64,000 nucleotides of DNA from positions 62,001 to 126,000 of the forward strand of contig CANMVS010000017.1 of assembly GCA_947501445.1 (NCBI GenBank). The letters run 5' to 3'. The position numbers and the translations under genes were made by a program. Shown in pieces: positions 57,053-64,000 of this stretch (the first letter of the stretch is position 1; each line of letters starts with the position of its first letter). The DNA is from an uncultured Rhizobiaceae group bacterium (lineage in GTDB: Bacteria; Pseudomonadota; Alphaproteobacteria; Rhizobiales; Rhizobiaceae). The notes beneath the pieces are model-generated. The model worked only from the letters and a program-made list of their open reading frames with translations. It ran no database searches and had not been told where the DNA came from.

Positions 57053-58306
57053 TTACTTGTAGATACGCTCACGTGCTTTTTCGAGGCGCGCCAGGATCTG
57101 GTCCACATTGTCAGGACGAACCATGAATTCCTGGAAACCTTCCATGCCGACTTTGGCCATTTCAGCCGGAGCATCACGGTCGAAGAACTGTGCCAGTGCA
57201 TAGGCACCGTTCAGCATTTCAAAACCCTGCCGGACGAATTTATCGTCTGTATTGACGCTGGATTTATTGTTGACCGGCAACTGACCGAGACTGGCGTTCA
57301 TTGATGTTTGAACCTCTGCCGAGGCAACAAACTTCAGGAATGCTCGTCCAGCGTCCTTGTTGGATGCACCCGATGGGATATGAAGTGTATCCGTTGGCGC
57401 TTCCTCAGCCATTGGGATGCCTTCAGTGATCAACGGGAACTGATAAAAATCCAACTGATCATCGGTCAATCCGGCAGCCTTGATCGGGTCAACCGCAAAG
57501 TTACCCATCAGATAGGAGGCGGCTTTTCCATCCACCAGGAACGGAATGGCTTCCTGCCAGCTGTAGGCTGTGTGGTCACCAATGAAGGCGTCCATGTCAA
57601 GCAGCTCGCGCCAATTGGCCATGGTCTTCTTGACCCGGTCGTCGGTCCATTTTTCCTTGCCGGCAGTCAATGCCATATGAAATTCATAGCCATTGGTGCG
57701 CATGTTCAGGTAATCGAACCAACCAGCAGCTGTCCAAAGGAACTTTGTGCCAATGGTGTAGCATTTGATGCCGGCATCAACGAGCTTTTGACAATTGGCT
57801 TTTTCTTCTGCCCAGGTCGTAGGTTTGGTCAGACCCATTTTGTCAAAAATATCTTTACGGTAGTAAACACCCCACTGATAATAGGTATAGGGCACGCCCC
57901 ACTGCTTGCCATCAATTGTCAATGCAGTTTTGGTCGACGCCAGATTCTCAGCAAGGTCACCCTGCCAAAGATCAGAAACATCTTCGAACAGACCCGTGTT
58001 TACATAGGGCAGCATGCGGTTACCGGCATACCAGGTTGCGACATCCGGCGGATTGGCGGTCAGGAAGTTCCTGATCTGCGTCTTATAGGCATCGCGGTCG
58101 ATGATTGTGGTTTCAATATTCAGATCCGGATGCATTTCCCCGAACTGAGCAATGACACCTTCAAATGTTGCACGTGGTGCAGGATTTGAGGTGTCGAGAA
58201 AGATTTTCATATCGCCGGACAGCGGCTTATCAGCCGCAAAAGCCCCGGTTGCCAAGACTGCAGTGGTAACAAGCGCCGTTGCTGACGCCTTTAAAATGGA
58301 ACGCAT
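57053..58306 (-). CDS. Sugar ABC transporter substrate-binding protein
   Basis: 417 aa from ATG 58306, which follows GGGAGGA; an 84-codon upstream reading covers the divergent promoter region and is rejected. Signal peptide ends GAFA/ADK. Cluster D (CUT1) oligosaccharide-binding fold: KIFLDTSNPAPRATFEGVIAQFGEMHPDLNIE, PPDVATWYAGNRM, YYQWGVYYRKDIFDKMGL. Probable ligands are galactosides, judged from the alpha- and beta-galactosidase genes downstream. A TTGACA box at 58386-58381 lies upstream on the same strand, in the region shared with IclR. Confidence 0.92.
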   Translation of the reverse strand: MRSILKASATALVTTAVLATGAFAADKPLSGDMKIFLDTSNPAPRATFEGVIAQFGEMHPDLNIETTIIDRDAYKTQIRNFLTANPPDVATWYAGNRMLPYVNTGLFEDVSDLWQGDLAENLASTKTALTIDGKQWGVPYTYYQWGVYYRKDIFDKMGLTKPTTWAEEKANCQKLVDAGIKCYTIGTKFLWTAAGWFDYLNMRTNGYEFHMALTAGKEKWTDDRVKKTMANWRELLDMDAFIGDHTAYSWQEAIPFLVDGKAASYLMGNFAVDPIKAAGLTDDQLDFYQFPLITEGIPMAEEAPTDTLHIPSGASNKDAGRAFLKFVASAEVQTSMNASLGQLPVNNKSSVNTDDKFVRQGFEMLNGAYALAQFFDRDAPAEMAKVGMEGFQEFMVRPDNVDQILARLEKARERIYK

Positions 58307-58436
58307 GGTGTCCTCCCTTTGGTTCCGAATAGTGAAACTAATATTTACATATTGAAATTGGAACACGATTGGCATAGGCTTGTCAAGAATATCCTCACAG
58401 GCTTTTGTTGCTGGGTGGGGGTAGGGAGGAATACTG

Positions 58437-59246
58437 TTGGAGACTGAACGCAAGTCGAGCGGGACTGTGGGGAAGGCGCTGAGTGTGCTTGACCAGGTGG
58501 CATCATTTGAACGTCCGGTGCGATTCAATGATGTGCTGGAGGATTCCCCGTTTCCCAAGGCGACGCTCTACCGGATATTGCAGAATTTGGTGACTGAAGG
58601 CCTGCTGACATTCGATCGTGAGTGGCAGACCTATTCGCTCGGCGTTCGTCTGGTCCGACTGGCACATTCCGCCTGGACACAATCATCTCTGGCCCCGGTT
58701 GCAAGGCCCCATCTGACCGCGCTCAGTGAGGCGACCGGTGAGACCATACATCTTGCGCAGCTCGACGGCCCGCATGTGCTTTATCTGGACAAACGGGATG
58801 CAAAACGCCGCATAACCATGTTTTCAGAAGCGGGCAAAGTTGGTCCGGCCTATTGCACCGGTGTTGGAAAAGCCATGTTGGCCTTCCTGCCAAAAGATGA
58901 ACTTGAGCGGATATTACCTCAGCAGTCCTATCATCGCTTTACACCCGCAACGCTGTGTTCGCAGCAGGCTTTGACGGGCGAACTTGAGCAGATTCGTGAG
59001 CACGGGTTTGCTCTTGATCGTGAAGACCATGAGCCCGGAATCATTTGTGTCGCGGTGCCTGTCTTATCCAGGACCAAACAGATGATGGGCGCAATTTCTA
59101 TTACCAGCACATCTGCCAGAACATCACTTGGCAAGCTCGAGAAACTTGTGCCGGATTTGCAAAATGCAGCCAGTGAAATAGCCACAGCGGCCGAATACTG
59201 GCGATTCCCCGATAATCAAAGAACGCCAGAGAAAATGGAGATTTAA
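58437..59246 (+). CDS. IclR-family transcriptional regulator
   Basis: 269 aa. The start is a TTG at 58437, with GGGAGGA six bases upstream. N-terminal winged helix ([45 protein letters not shown]), then the effector domain ([47 protein letters not shown]). It diverges from the galactoside operon across 130 bp and lies 4 bp from the ATPase gene, so it likely controls sugar uptake and breakdown in response to a pathway sugar or sugar acid. The 60.8-kb IclR protein is a paralogue. Confidence 0.9.
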   Translation: METERKSSGTVGKALSVLDQVASFERPVRFNDVLEDSPFPKATLYRILQNLVTEGLLTFDREWQTYSLGVRLVRLAHSAWTQSSLAPVARPHLTALSEATGETIHLAQLDGPHVLYLDKRDAKRRITMFSEAGKVGPAYCTGVGKAMLAFLPKDELERILPQQSYHRFTPATLCSQQALTGELEQIREHGFALDREDHEPGIICVAVPVLSRTKQMMGAISITSTSARTSLGKLEKLVPDLQNAASEIATAAEYWRFPDNQRTPEKMEI

Positions 59247-59250
59247 CACA

Positions 59251-60309
59251 ATGTCAGGTGTAACACTTCAAGATGTAATCAAGCGATACAGTGATGTTCA
59301 GGTGATCCATGGTGTGGATCTTGAAATTGACGACGGCGAGTTTTGTGTATTCGTTGGTCCATCCGGCTGCGGAAAATCGACACTCCTGCGCATGGTTGCC
59401 GGCCTCGAAGAGACCACTGAGGGGAAAATCTCCATAGGATCACGTGATGTGACCCGCATGGACCCGGCGCAGCGCGGTGTTGCCATGGTTTTTCAGACCT
59501 ATGCGCTTTATCCGCACATGACGGTGAAGGACAATATGGGTTTTGGTCTGAAAATGAATGGCCACCCAAAAGCCGAAATTGAAAAGAAGGTTGCCGAGGC
59601 GACTCGCATTCTCAAACTTGAAGAATATCTCAGTCGTAAACCGGCGGCCCTGTCGGGTGGTCAGCGCCAGCGTGTCTCCATCGGCCGTGCGATTGTTCGC
59701 GGACCGGAGGTGTTTTTGTTTGACGAGCCGCTTTCCAACCTGGATGCGGAATTGCGCGTCGAGATGCGTGTTGAAATCGCCCGGTTGCATAAGGAAATCG
59801 GCGCGACGATGATCTATGTGACCCATGATCAGGTCGAGGCAATGACACTGGCGGACAAGATTGTTGTCCTGCGTGCCGGTTACATTGAACAGGTTGGTGC
59901 GCCGCTTGATCTGTATCGTGATCCGAACAACAAGTTTGTTGCCGGCTTCATCGGCTCGCCCGCCATGAATTTCCTGGACGGTACAAGCAAGGGCGACACG
60001 GTCGAAATTCCGGCACTAAAGGGCAGTTTCAAATTGCCGATGGCCCTGCCAGCAGCCGGTACGCCTGTTACAGTTGGTGTGCGGCCTGAACATATTGAGA
60101 TTGACACTTCAGGTGACACTTTATCGGTTGATCTGACCGAGGCATTGGGCGGTGTATCCTATGCCTATCTTGTCGCTGATACCGGTGAGAAAATAATTGT
60201 TGAAGAGCGTGGTGACGAGCGTTCTGTTGAAGGCTCCCGGGTTGGCATCAAGTTTGAACTGGAACGTACGATGCTCTTCGATCGCGAGACAGAAGCCCGC
60301 ATTCGTTAG
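59251..60309 (+). CDS. Sugar ABC transporter ATP-binding protein (MalK/UgpC-like)
   Basis: 352 aa. Walker [11 protein letters not shown]-loop [14 protein letters not shown], signature [19 protein letters not shown], Walker [13 protein letters not shown], switch His in [14 protein letters not shown]. The C-terminal TOBE domain follows ([10 protein letters not shown]). The long form with TOBE and the VRPEHI string mark the MalK/UgpC/MsmK group, which energises CUT1 sugar importers. It completes the transporter encoded on the opposite strand. Stop TAG is formed by TA plus the first G of repeat copy 7. Confidence 0.93.
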   Translation: MSGVTLQDVIKRYSDVQVIHGVDLEIDDGEFCVFVGPSGCGKSTLLRMVAGLEETTEGKISIGSRDVTRMDPAQRGVAMVFQTYALYPHMTVKDNMGFGLKMNGHPKAEIEKKVAEATRILKLEEYLSRKPAALSGGQRQRVSIGRAIVRGPEVFLFDEPLSNLDAELRVEMRVEIARLHKEIGATMIYVTHDQVEAMTLADKIVVLRAGYIEQVGAPLDLYRDPNNKFVAGFIGSPAMNFLDGTSKGDTVEIPALKGSFKLPMALPAAGTPVTVGVRPEHIEIDTSGDTLSVDLTEALGGVSYAYLVADTGEKIIVEERGDERSVEGSRVGIKFELERTMLFDRETEARIR

Positions 60310-60407
60310 AGCAATTCAGGTTATGACGGAATCGGCAAAACCGGAATGCATCAACAAAATCAAAGGCCGGTACCGTTGTCTCGTTTCTGACAAAACGTGA
60401 AACGGTA
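60309..60407 (-). repeat. MITE-like element, copy 7
   Basis: 99-bp copy in reverse orientation, with TA on both sides (60307-60308 and 60408-60409). It sits exactly at the end of the sugar ATPase gene. Right hairpin arms on the element strand are TTCCGGTTTTG and CATAACCTGAA, with two mismatches; the outer ACCGTT/AACGGT pair of the left hairpin is intact. Confidence 0.9.
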
Positions 60408-60468
60408 TAGATATCCGTGAATGAGTATCCCGATCGAAACCCTGCGGTCGGGCGCAAATACAACAAAA

Positions 60469-60498
60469 TTGAAAATTCCATTTAATGGAATTCAATAT
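60469..60498 (+). promoter_or_regulatory. Palindromic operator inside a possible promoter, before second IclR gene
   Basis: AATTCCATT, one T, AATGGAATT (60474-60492) is a perfect 19-bp palindrome. It falls between TTGAAA (60469-60474) and CAATAT (60493-60498), an 18-bp spacer, so it looks like an operator placed in a promoter. IclR-family sites are usually TGGAA/TTCCA dyads. It lies between repeat copies 7 and 8; copy 8 separates it from the IclR gene. Confidence 0.5.
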
Positions 60499-60550
60499 GA
60501 CTATACAGAACAAACTCGATATGCTTTAACCAGCTTGTTGCAGTGCATTA

Positions 60551-60649
60551 GAGCAATTCAGGTTTGGGCGGGACCGGCAAAACCTGAACGCGTCAACAAA
60601 ATCAGAGGCCGAAACCGTTATCCCGTTCCTGGTAAAACGTGAAACGGTC
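60551..60649 (-). repeat. MITE-like element, copy 8
   Basis: 99-bp copy, reverse orientation, TA on the left (60549-60550) and TT on the right. It is the most diverged full copy, but the outer ACCGTT/AACGGT pair is kept. It lies in the 473-bp gap between the sugar ATPase gene and the second IclR gene; the rest of that gap holds copy 7 and the palindrome at 60474-60492. Confidence 0.85.
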
Positions 60650-60782
60650 TTGTCTGTTTTGCACATCAGGATCGCTGTTCGCCGGATTGGTCCGGCACAC
60701 AGGCTTCGCAGCACCAGCCTTGAGCGGATCCCTCGAAACTGCAAACAAGCGCAATCAGCGGTTTGAACCGGGAGAAAGCGGG

Positions 60783-61616
60783 ATGACGATACACAGCGAG
60801 CGTGAACCTGGAGAAGGAAAACCGGCTTCTTTGCAAAAGGCCCGCTCTGCAAGTGGTACCGGTACACTGGGTAAGGCAATTTCCCTGCTCGATATCGTGG
60901 CCGGGTCGGAATATCCCATGCGATTTACCGAGATACTGGCGATATCAGATCAACCGCGCGGCACGCTTCACCGGCAATTGACCAATTTGCTGGAAGAGGG
61001 GCTGCTCAGTGTTAATCGTGATCATACGTATGAATTGGGATTTCGACTGCTGAATCTGGCCTCCACGGCCTGGGCCAATAACCAGTTTCGAATTATTGCC
61101 GAACCGCATTTGCGCTGGCTTCATGAGCAGACGGGCGAAACGGTACATCTGGGCGTACTCAAGGGATCGGATGTCATTTATCTCGACAAGGTTGAAGGGC
61201 GCCAGTCGGTGCGGATGTATTCGCAGATCGGCAATGCATCCCCGGCCTATTGTACCGGTGTTGGAAAAGCAGCCATGGCCTGCCTTGCCGATGATGTGCT
61301 GGAAGCCCTCATGCTGGAAATGAAATTCCAGCGCTTCACCGAACATACACTTCATACGCCAGATGCATTGCGACGTGATATCCAGATCATTCGCAAAACA
61401 GGCTGCGCCTATGACCGCGAAGAGCACGAAGTTGGCATACGCTGCATTGCTGCGCCCATCCAATCGCGGGACCGCAAGTTTTTGGCGGGTGTGTCAGTGA
61501 CAGGCCCGGCCTATCGCATATCGCAGGAGGCGCTGGATGGCTGGGCAGAGCCGGTCAGACAGACGGCGCAATTGATCATGACCGATATGCATACCAGGCT
61601 TGGACCGCGCAGCTGA
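60783..61616 (+). CDS. IclR-family transcriptional regulator (paralogue)
   Basis: 277 aa from ATG 60783, with GGGAGAAAGCGGG just before; the frame opens earlier in repeat copy 8, which I do not count. Winged helix (LGKAISLLDIVAGSEYPMRFTEILAISDQPRGTLHRQLTNLLEEGLLS) and effector domain ([48 protein letters not shown]). The architecture and the strings [11 protein letters not shown] and RFTEHTL...L closely follow the first IclR at 58.4 kb. A polar N-terminal 25 residues precede the domain. Its target is unknown. Confidence 0.88.
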   Translation: MTIHSEREPGEGKPASLQKARSASGTGTLGKAISLLDIVAGSEYPMRFTEILAISDQPRGTLHRQLTNLLEEGLLSVNRDHTYELGFRLLNLASTAWANNQFRIIAEPHLRWLHEQTGETVHLGVLKGSDVIYLDKVEGRQSVRMYSQIGNASPAYCTGVGKAAMACLADDVLEALMLEMKFQRFTEHTLHTPDALRRDIQIIRKTGCAYDREEHEVGIRCIAAPIQSRDRKFLAGVSVTGPAYRISQEALDGWAEPVRQTAQLIMTDMHTRLGPRS

Positions 61617-61649
61617 TGCTGCGTCCATGTCCATAGCCCCACTGAGCAC

Positions 61650-62516
61650 TTAACCTATTCCATGCAGCCAGTTGGCAAAAATCCCAATGTCGGGGTTGGC
61701 AGATGCACCGGCCGGATAGGCAAGAAAATAACCATAGTCTGAAAGTTCGATGTCGCTAAGGCGGTGGAGCAGGCCAGCCTTTATTTCGGGGCTTACAAGC
61801 GTGTCATTCAATGCAATACCCTGACCGTCAATGACCGCCTGTGCACGCACGTTTGGGTCTGGAATGATCAATGTGTCCGCACGTTGTTTATAAGGCAGGT
61901 TCGCAGCCTGATACCAATGTGACCAGGCGTTGCTGTCCTGACGGTCACGCAGCAATGTCAAATGTTCAAATGCTTCTTCGATGCCATATTCCTGCACCAG
62001 GTGCAGGGCATTTTTATCGCCGCAGGGCCATGCCGGGCAGGCGAACAACGGTTCGATAGCAACATCGTTCCAATTGCCATTTCCCCATCGAACAGCCAGA
62101 TCAACGCCTTCGCCCTTCAGATCCAGCAAATCAATCATTGGCTGTATGCGCAGCCTGACATCGGGATGCAGCCGCATGAAATCCATCAGCCGGGGTGATA
62201 GCCAGCGTGAGGCAAAATAGGTCGTAACACCGATCGTCAGCGTGCGCGTTGCGGACCGTCGTTGCTCGTCAATCTGTTGCTCGATGATCTCGAATGCGGA
62301 CAGGCTGGTTGCCAGCAATTCCTGGCCGGCCGGTGTCAATGCAACCCCGCGCGGCAATCGGCGAAAAACCACAAAACCCAATTCGGCTTCAAGCTGCCGC
62401 ATCTGATGGCTAATCGCGCCCTTGGTCAGATGCAGCGTTTCAGCGGCTGCAGAAAAACTGCCGTGACGGGCAACGACACTAAATGTCCGCAGATTGTCAT
62501 AGGTTCTAAATCGCAT
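61650..62516 (-). CDS. LysR-family regulator, GcvA-like
   Basis: 288 aa. N-terminal helix-turn-helix RTFSVVARHGSFSAAAETLHLTKGAISHQMRQLEAELGFVVFRR and substrate domain with LTIGVTTYFASRWLSPRLMDFMRLHPDVRLRIQP, EGVDLAVRWGNG and GQGIALND; this resembles GcvA/AmpR-type proteins. It diverges from the MttB-family gene over 134 bp that contain a dyad at 62526-62538, so it probably controls that gene in response to a methylated amine or related substrate (inference). Confidence 0.92.
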   Translation of the reverse strand: MRFRTYDNLRTFSVVARHGSFSAAAETLHLTKGAISHQMRQLEAELGFVVFRRLPRGVALTPAGQELLATSLSAFEIIEQQIDEQRRSATRTLTIGVTTYFASRWLSPRLMDFMRLHPDVRLRIQPMIDLLDLKGEGVDLAVRWGNGNWNDVAIEPLFACPAWPCGDKNALHLVQEYGIEEAFEHLTLLRDRQDSNAWSHWYQAANLPYKQRADTLIIPDPNVRAQAVIDGQGIALNDTLVSPEIKAGLLHRLSDIELSDYGYFLAYPAGASANPDIGIFANWLHGIG

Positions 62517-62525
62517 GCCTACTGT

Positions 62526-62538
62526 CTAATAAGATTAG
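62526..62538. promoter_or_regulatory. LysR-type dyad between LysR gene and mttB-like gene
   Basis: CTAAT, AAG, ATTAG: a perfect 5-bp inverted repeat around a three-base centre, 10 bp upstream of the LysR start. It fits the usual position of LysR autoregulatory sites. Binding is not shown by sequence alone. Confidence 0.5.
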
Positions 62539-62650
62539 TCGATAAGTGCAAAATATTTCGATTTTCACGTGTCATCCATTCGTAAGATACTGAAATAGGC
62601 ATAAAAGGTGATTTCCACTTCAATTAGGATGAAAATCATTGAACGCACAA

Positions 62651-64000
62651 ATGGCTGACACCAATCCACGGTTGCCCAATCGACGCGGTCGGGCTCTGCG
62701 CTGCAGAAATGACAAACGGAGCGTCGTGCAACAATTCCATTCGCGCAAAATTCCGGTCTACAATTTTCTCGACCATGCGGCGCTTGCAGCAATAGAAGAC
62801 CAGGCCGACTGGATAATGGACAGGATTGGTGTCGAATTTCGTGGCGATACCGTCGCGCTCGATCTGTTTGCCCAGGCAGGTGCACGCGTGGAAGGCGAAC
62901 GCGTCCGGTTTGATCCCGGTCACCTGCGCCAATTATGCAGCACCGCGCCTGCACAGTTCAAGCTGCATGGCCGCGATCCGCAAAATACGGTTACGCTGGG
63001 TGGTGACCATATCGTGCTGATGCCTGGCTATGGATCGCCTTTCGTCACCGACCTGGCCAGGGGACGACGCTATGCAACGCTCAAAGATTTTCATAAATTC
63101 GTGAAACTTGTCTTTATGTCCCCATCCCTGCATCACTCCGGCGGCACCCTATGTGAGCCCACGGATATTCCGGTCAACAAGCGCCATCTCGACATGGTCT
63201 ACGCCCATTTACGACTATCATCCAAGCCATTCATGGGCAGTGTAACGTCACCACAGCGCGCGCAGGATTCGATTGACATGGCGCGTATCGTCTTTGGCGC
63301 ACAGTTTCTCGAAGATAATGCTGTGATGCAGGGCAACATCAATGTCAATTCACCGCTGGTTTATGACGATGGCATGTCCGCTTGTCTGCGGGTCTATGCG
63401 AAAGCCAACCAGTGTGTGTGTATCTCACCGGCTATATTTGCCGGCGCCATGGGTCCGGTATCATCCGCGGCCGTAGCAGCACAAACCCTGGCGGAAGCAA
63501 TGGTGGGCATTGCACTTGTGCAACTGGTTCGCCCGGCGTGTCCCGTGGTCTTCGGTTCATTTCACTCCACCATGAATTTGCGCAACGGATCACTGACATT
63601 CGGAATGCCCGAAGCTAATCTGGTGACCATGGCTCTATCGCAATTGGGTCGCCGCCTTGGAGTGCCCGTTCGATCAGGCGGCGGGCAGGTAACCGCTTCC
63701 AATGCGCCGGACGGGCAGGCTATGCAGGACAGTGCAAATGCAATGTGGACTGCCATGATGTCAGGCAGCCATCAGATATGGCATGCGGCTGGTTGGCTGG
63801 AAGGCGGGCTGACCATGTCCTATGAAAAATTCATCCTTGATCTGGACAATTGCGGCGCGATGTTGCGCCTGCTTCAAGGCATAATTGTCGATGACGAAGC
63901 ACTTTCAAAGGATTCCTATCTGGAATCTGGTCCCGGTGAAAATTTCCTGTCGACAGCCCATACGATGCGCCATTTCGCAACAGCAAATTATGAATCGCTT
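62651..64000 (+). CDS. Trimethylamine methyltransferase (MttB) family protein, partial
   Basis: From ATG 62651 an uninterrupted frame of 450 codons runs off the window. It starts MADTNPRLPNRRGRALRCRN and contains the family strings GVEFRGDTVALDLFAQAG, LMPGYGSPFVTDLARGRRYATLKDFHKFVKL, NINVNSPLVYDDGM and GPVSSAAVAAQTLAEAMVGIAL. The family transfers a methyl group from trimethylamine, glycine betaine or similar compounds to a corrinoid protein. The canonical trimethylamine enzyme has an in-frame UAG for pyrrolysine near residue 334; no in-frame TAG occurs here, so it belongs to the non-pyrrolysine (MtgB-like) branch. Substrate unknown. Confidence 0.88.
   Translation, partial: MADTNPRLPNRRGRALRCRNDKRSVVQQFHSRKIPVYNFLDHAALAAIEDQADWIMDRIGVEFRGDTVALDLFAQAGARVEGERVRFDPGHLRQLCSTAPAQFKLHGRDPQNTVTLGGDHIVLMPGYGSPFVTDLARGRRYATLKDFHKFVKLVFMSPSLHHSGGTLCEPTDIPVNKRHLDMVYAHLRLSSKPFMGSVTSPQRAQDSIDMARIVFGAQFLEDNAVMQGNINVNSPLVYDDGMSACLRVYAKANQCVCISPAIFAGAMGPVSSAAVAAQTLAEAMVGIALVQLVRPACPVVFGSFHSTMNLRNGSLTFGMPEANLVTMALSQLGRRLGVPVRSGGGQVTASNAPDGQAMQDSANAMWTAMMSGSHQIWHAAGWLEGGLTMSYEKFILDLDNCGAMLRLLQGIIVDDEALSKDSYLESGPGENFLSTAHTMRHFATANYESL

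Noticed and set aside
57053-58558. 84-residue N-terminal extension of the sugar-binding protein
   Set aside because: It crosses the divergent promoter region and hides a clear signal peptide that starts at 58306.
60421-60650. Short frame across repeat copy 8 and a longer N-terminus for the second IclR
   Set aside because: The translated parts come from the repeat; the ATG at 60783 has a good ribosome site and matches the family start.

Overview
The window looks like a chromosomal segment of a member of the Hyphomicrobiales (Alphaproteobacteria), possibly a marine relative of the Phyllobacteriaceae/Rhizobiaceae. The reasons are gene content and gene order: hisS-hisZ-hisG with a short HisG, groES-groEL next to a TIGR01459-type HAD gene and ribF-ileS, a pmbA / DUF4170 / DUF374 / waaA / lpxK / DUF2093 / mutL block, and a Mur-type operator before a sitABCD operon. 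Genus cannot be fixed from the sequence alone. Coding density is high. I see no tRNA, rRNA, CRISPR array or complete insertion sequence.

Layout. 1-5.3 kb: the start of a LysR regulator, then glycolate oxidase glcD-glcE-(small membrane protein)-glcF. 5.3-8.6 kb: hisG/hisZ/hisS on the minus strand. 8.8-13 kb: DNA glycosylase Tag, two tandem L,D-transpeptidases, DoxX, a glutathione transferase. 13-15.1 kb: groEL/groES with a CIRCE operator and an RpoH-like promoter. 15.3-22.6 kb: HAD phosphatase, ribF, two SDRs, ileS, a lipoprotein. 22.6-29.8 kb: tadA, rluB-like, rsmD, patatin, MATE, KefB/C-like antiporter. 29.9-37.8 kb: pmbA, inositol-phosphatase family gene, the Kdo/lipid A genes waaA-lpxK, mutL. 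37.9-41.8 kb: manganese transporter sitABCD. 42-46 kb: a GGDEF/EAL protein and the tungstate transporter tupBCA. 46-47.5 kb: phosphomannomutase. 47.7-60.3 kb: a galactoside locus. From 60.8 kb: a second IclR, a GcvA-like LysR and the first 450 codons of an MttB-family methyltransferase.

The galactoside locus is the clearest metabolic unit. A binding protein, two permeases and a divergently encoded ATPase import a sugar. GH36 alpha-galactosidase and GH42 beta-galactosidase release galactose. An SDR (probable galactose dehydrogenase), an SMP-30 lactonase, DgoK and DgoA then form a De Ley-Doudoroff route to pyruvate and glyceraldehyde-3-phosphate. The galactonate dehydratase step (dgoD) is not in the window.

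The most unusual signal is a dispersed element of about 99 bp: seven full-length copies, one 44-bp internally collapsed copy and one 21-bp remnant. It has imperfect inverted ends of about 32 bp (roughly 23 of 32 positions match), is usually next to TA on at least one side, and contains two hairpins. In three unrelated genes the TAG stop codon is formed exactly by the flanking TA plus the first G of the element. It behaves like a TA-targeting MITE and is the best candidate for something undescribed here.
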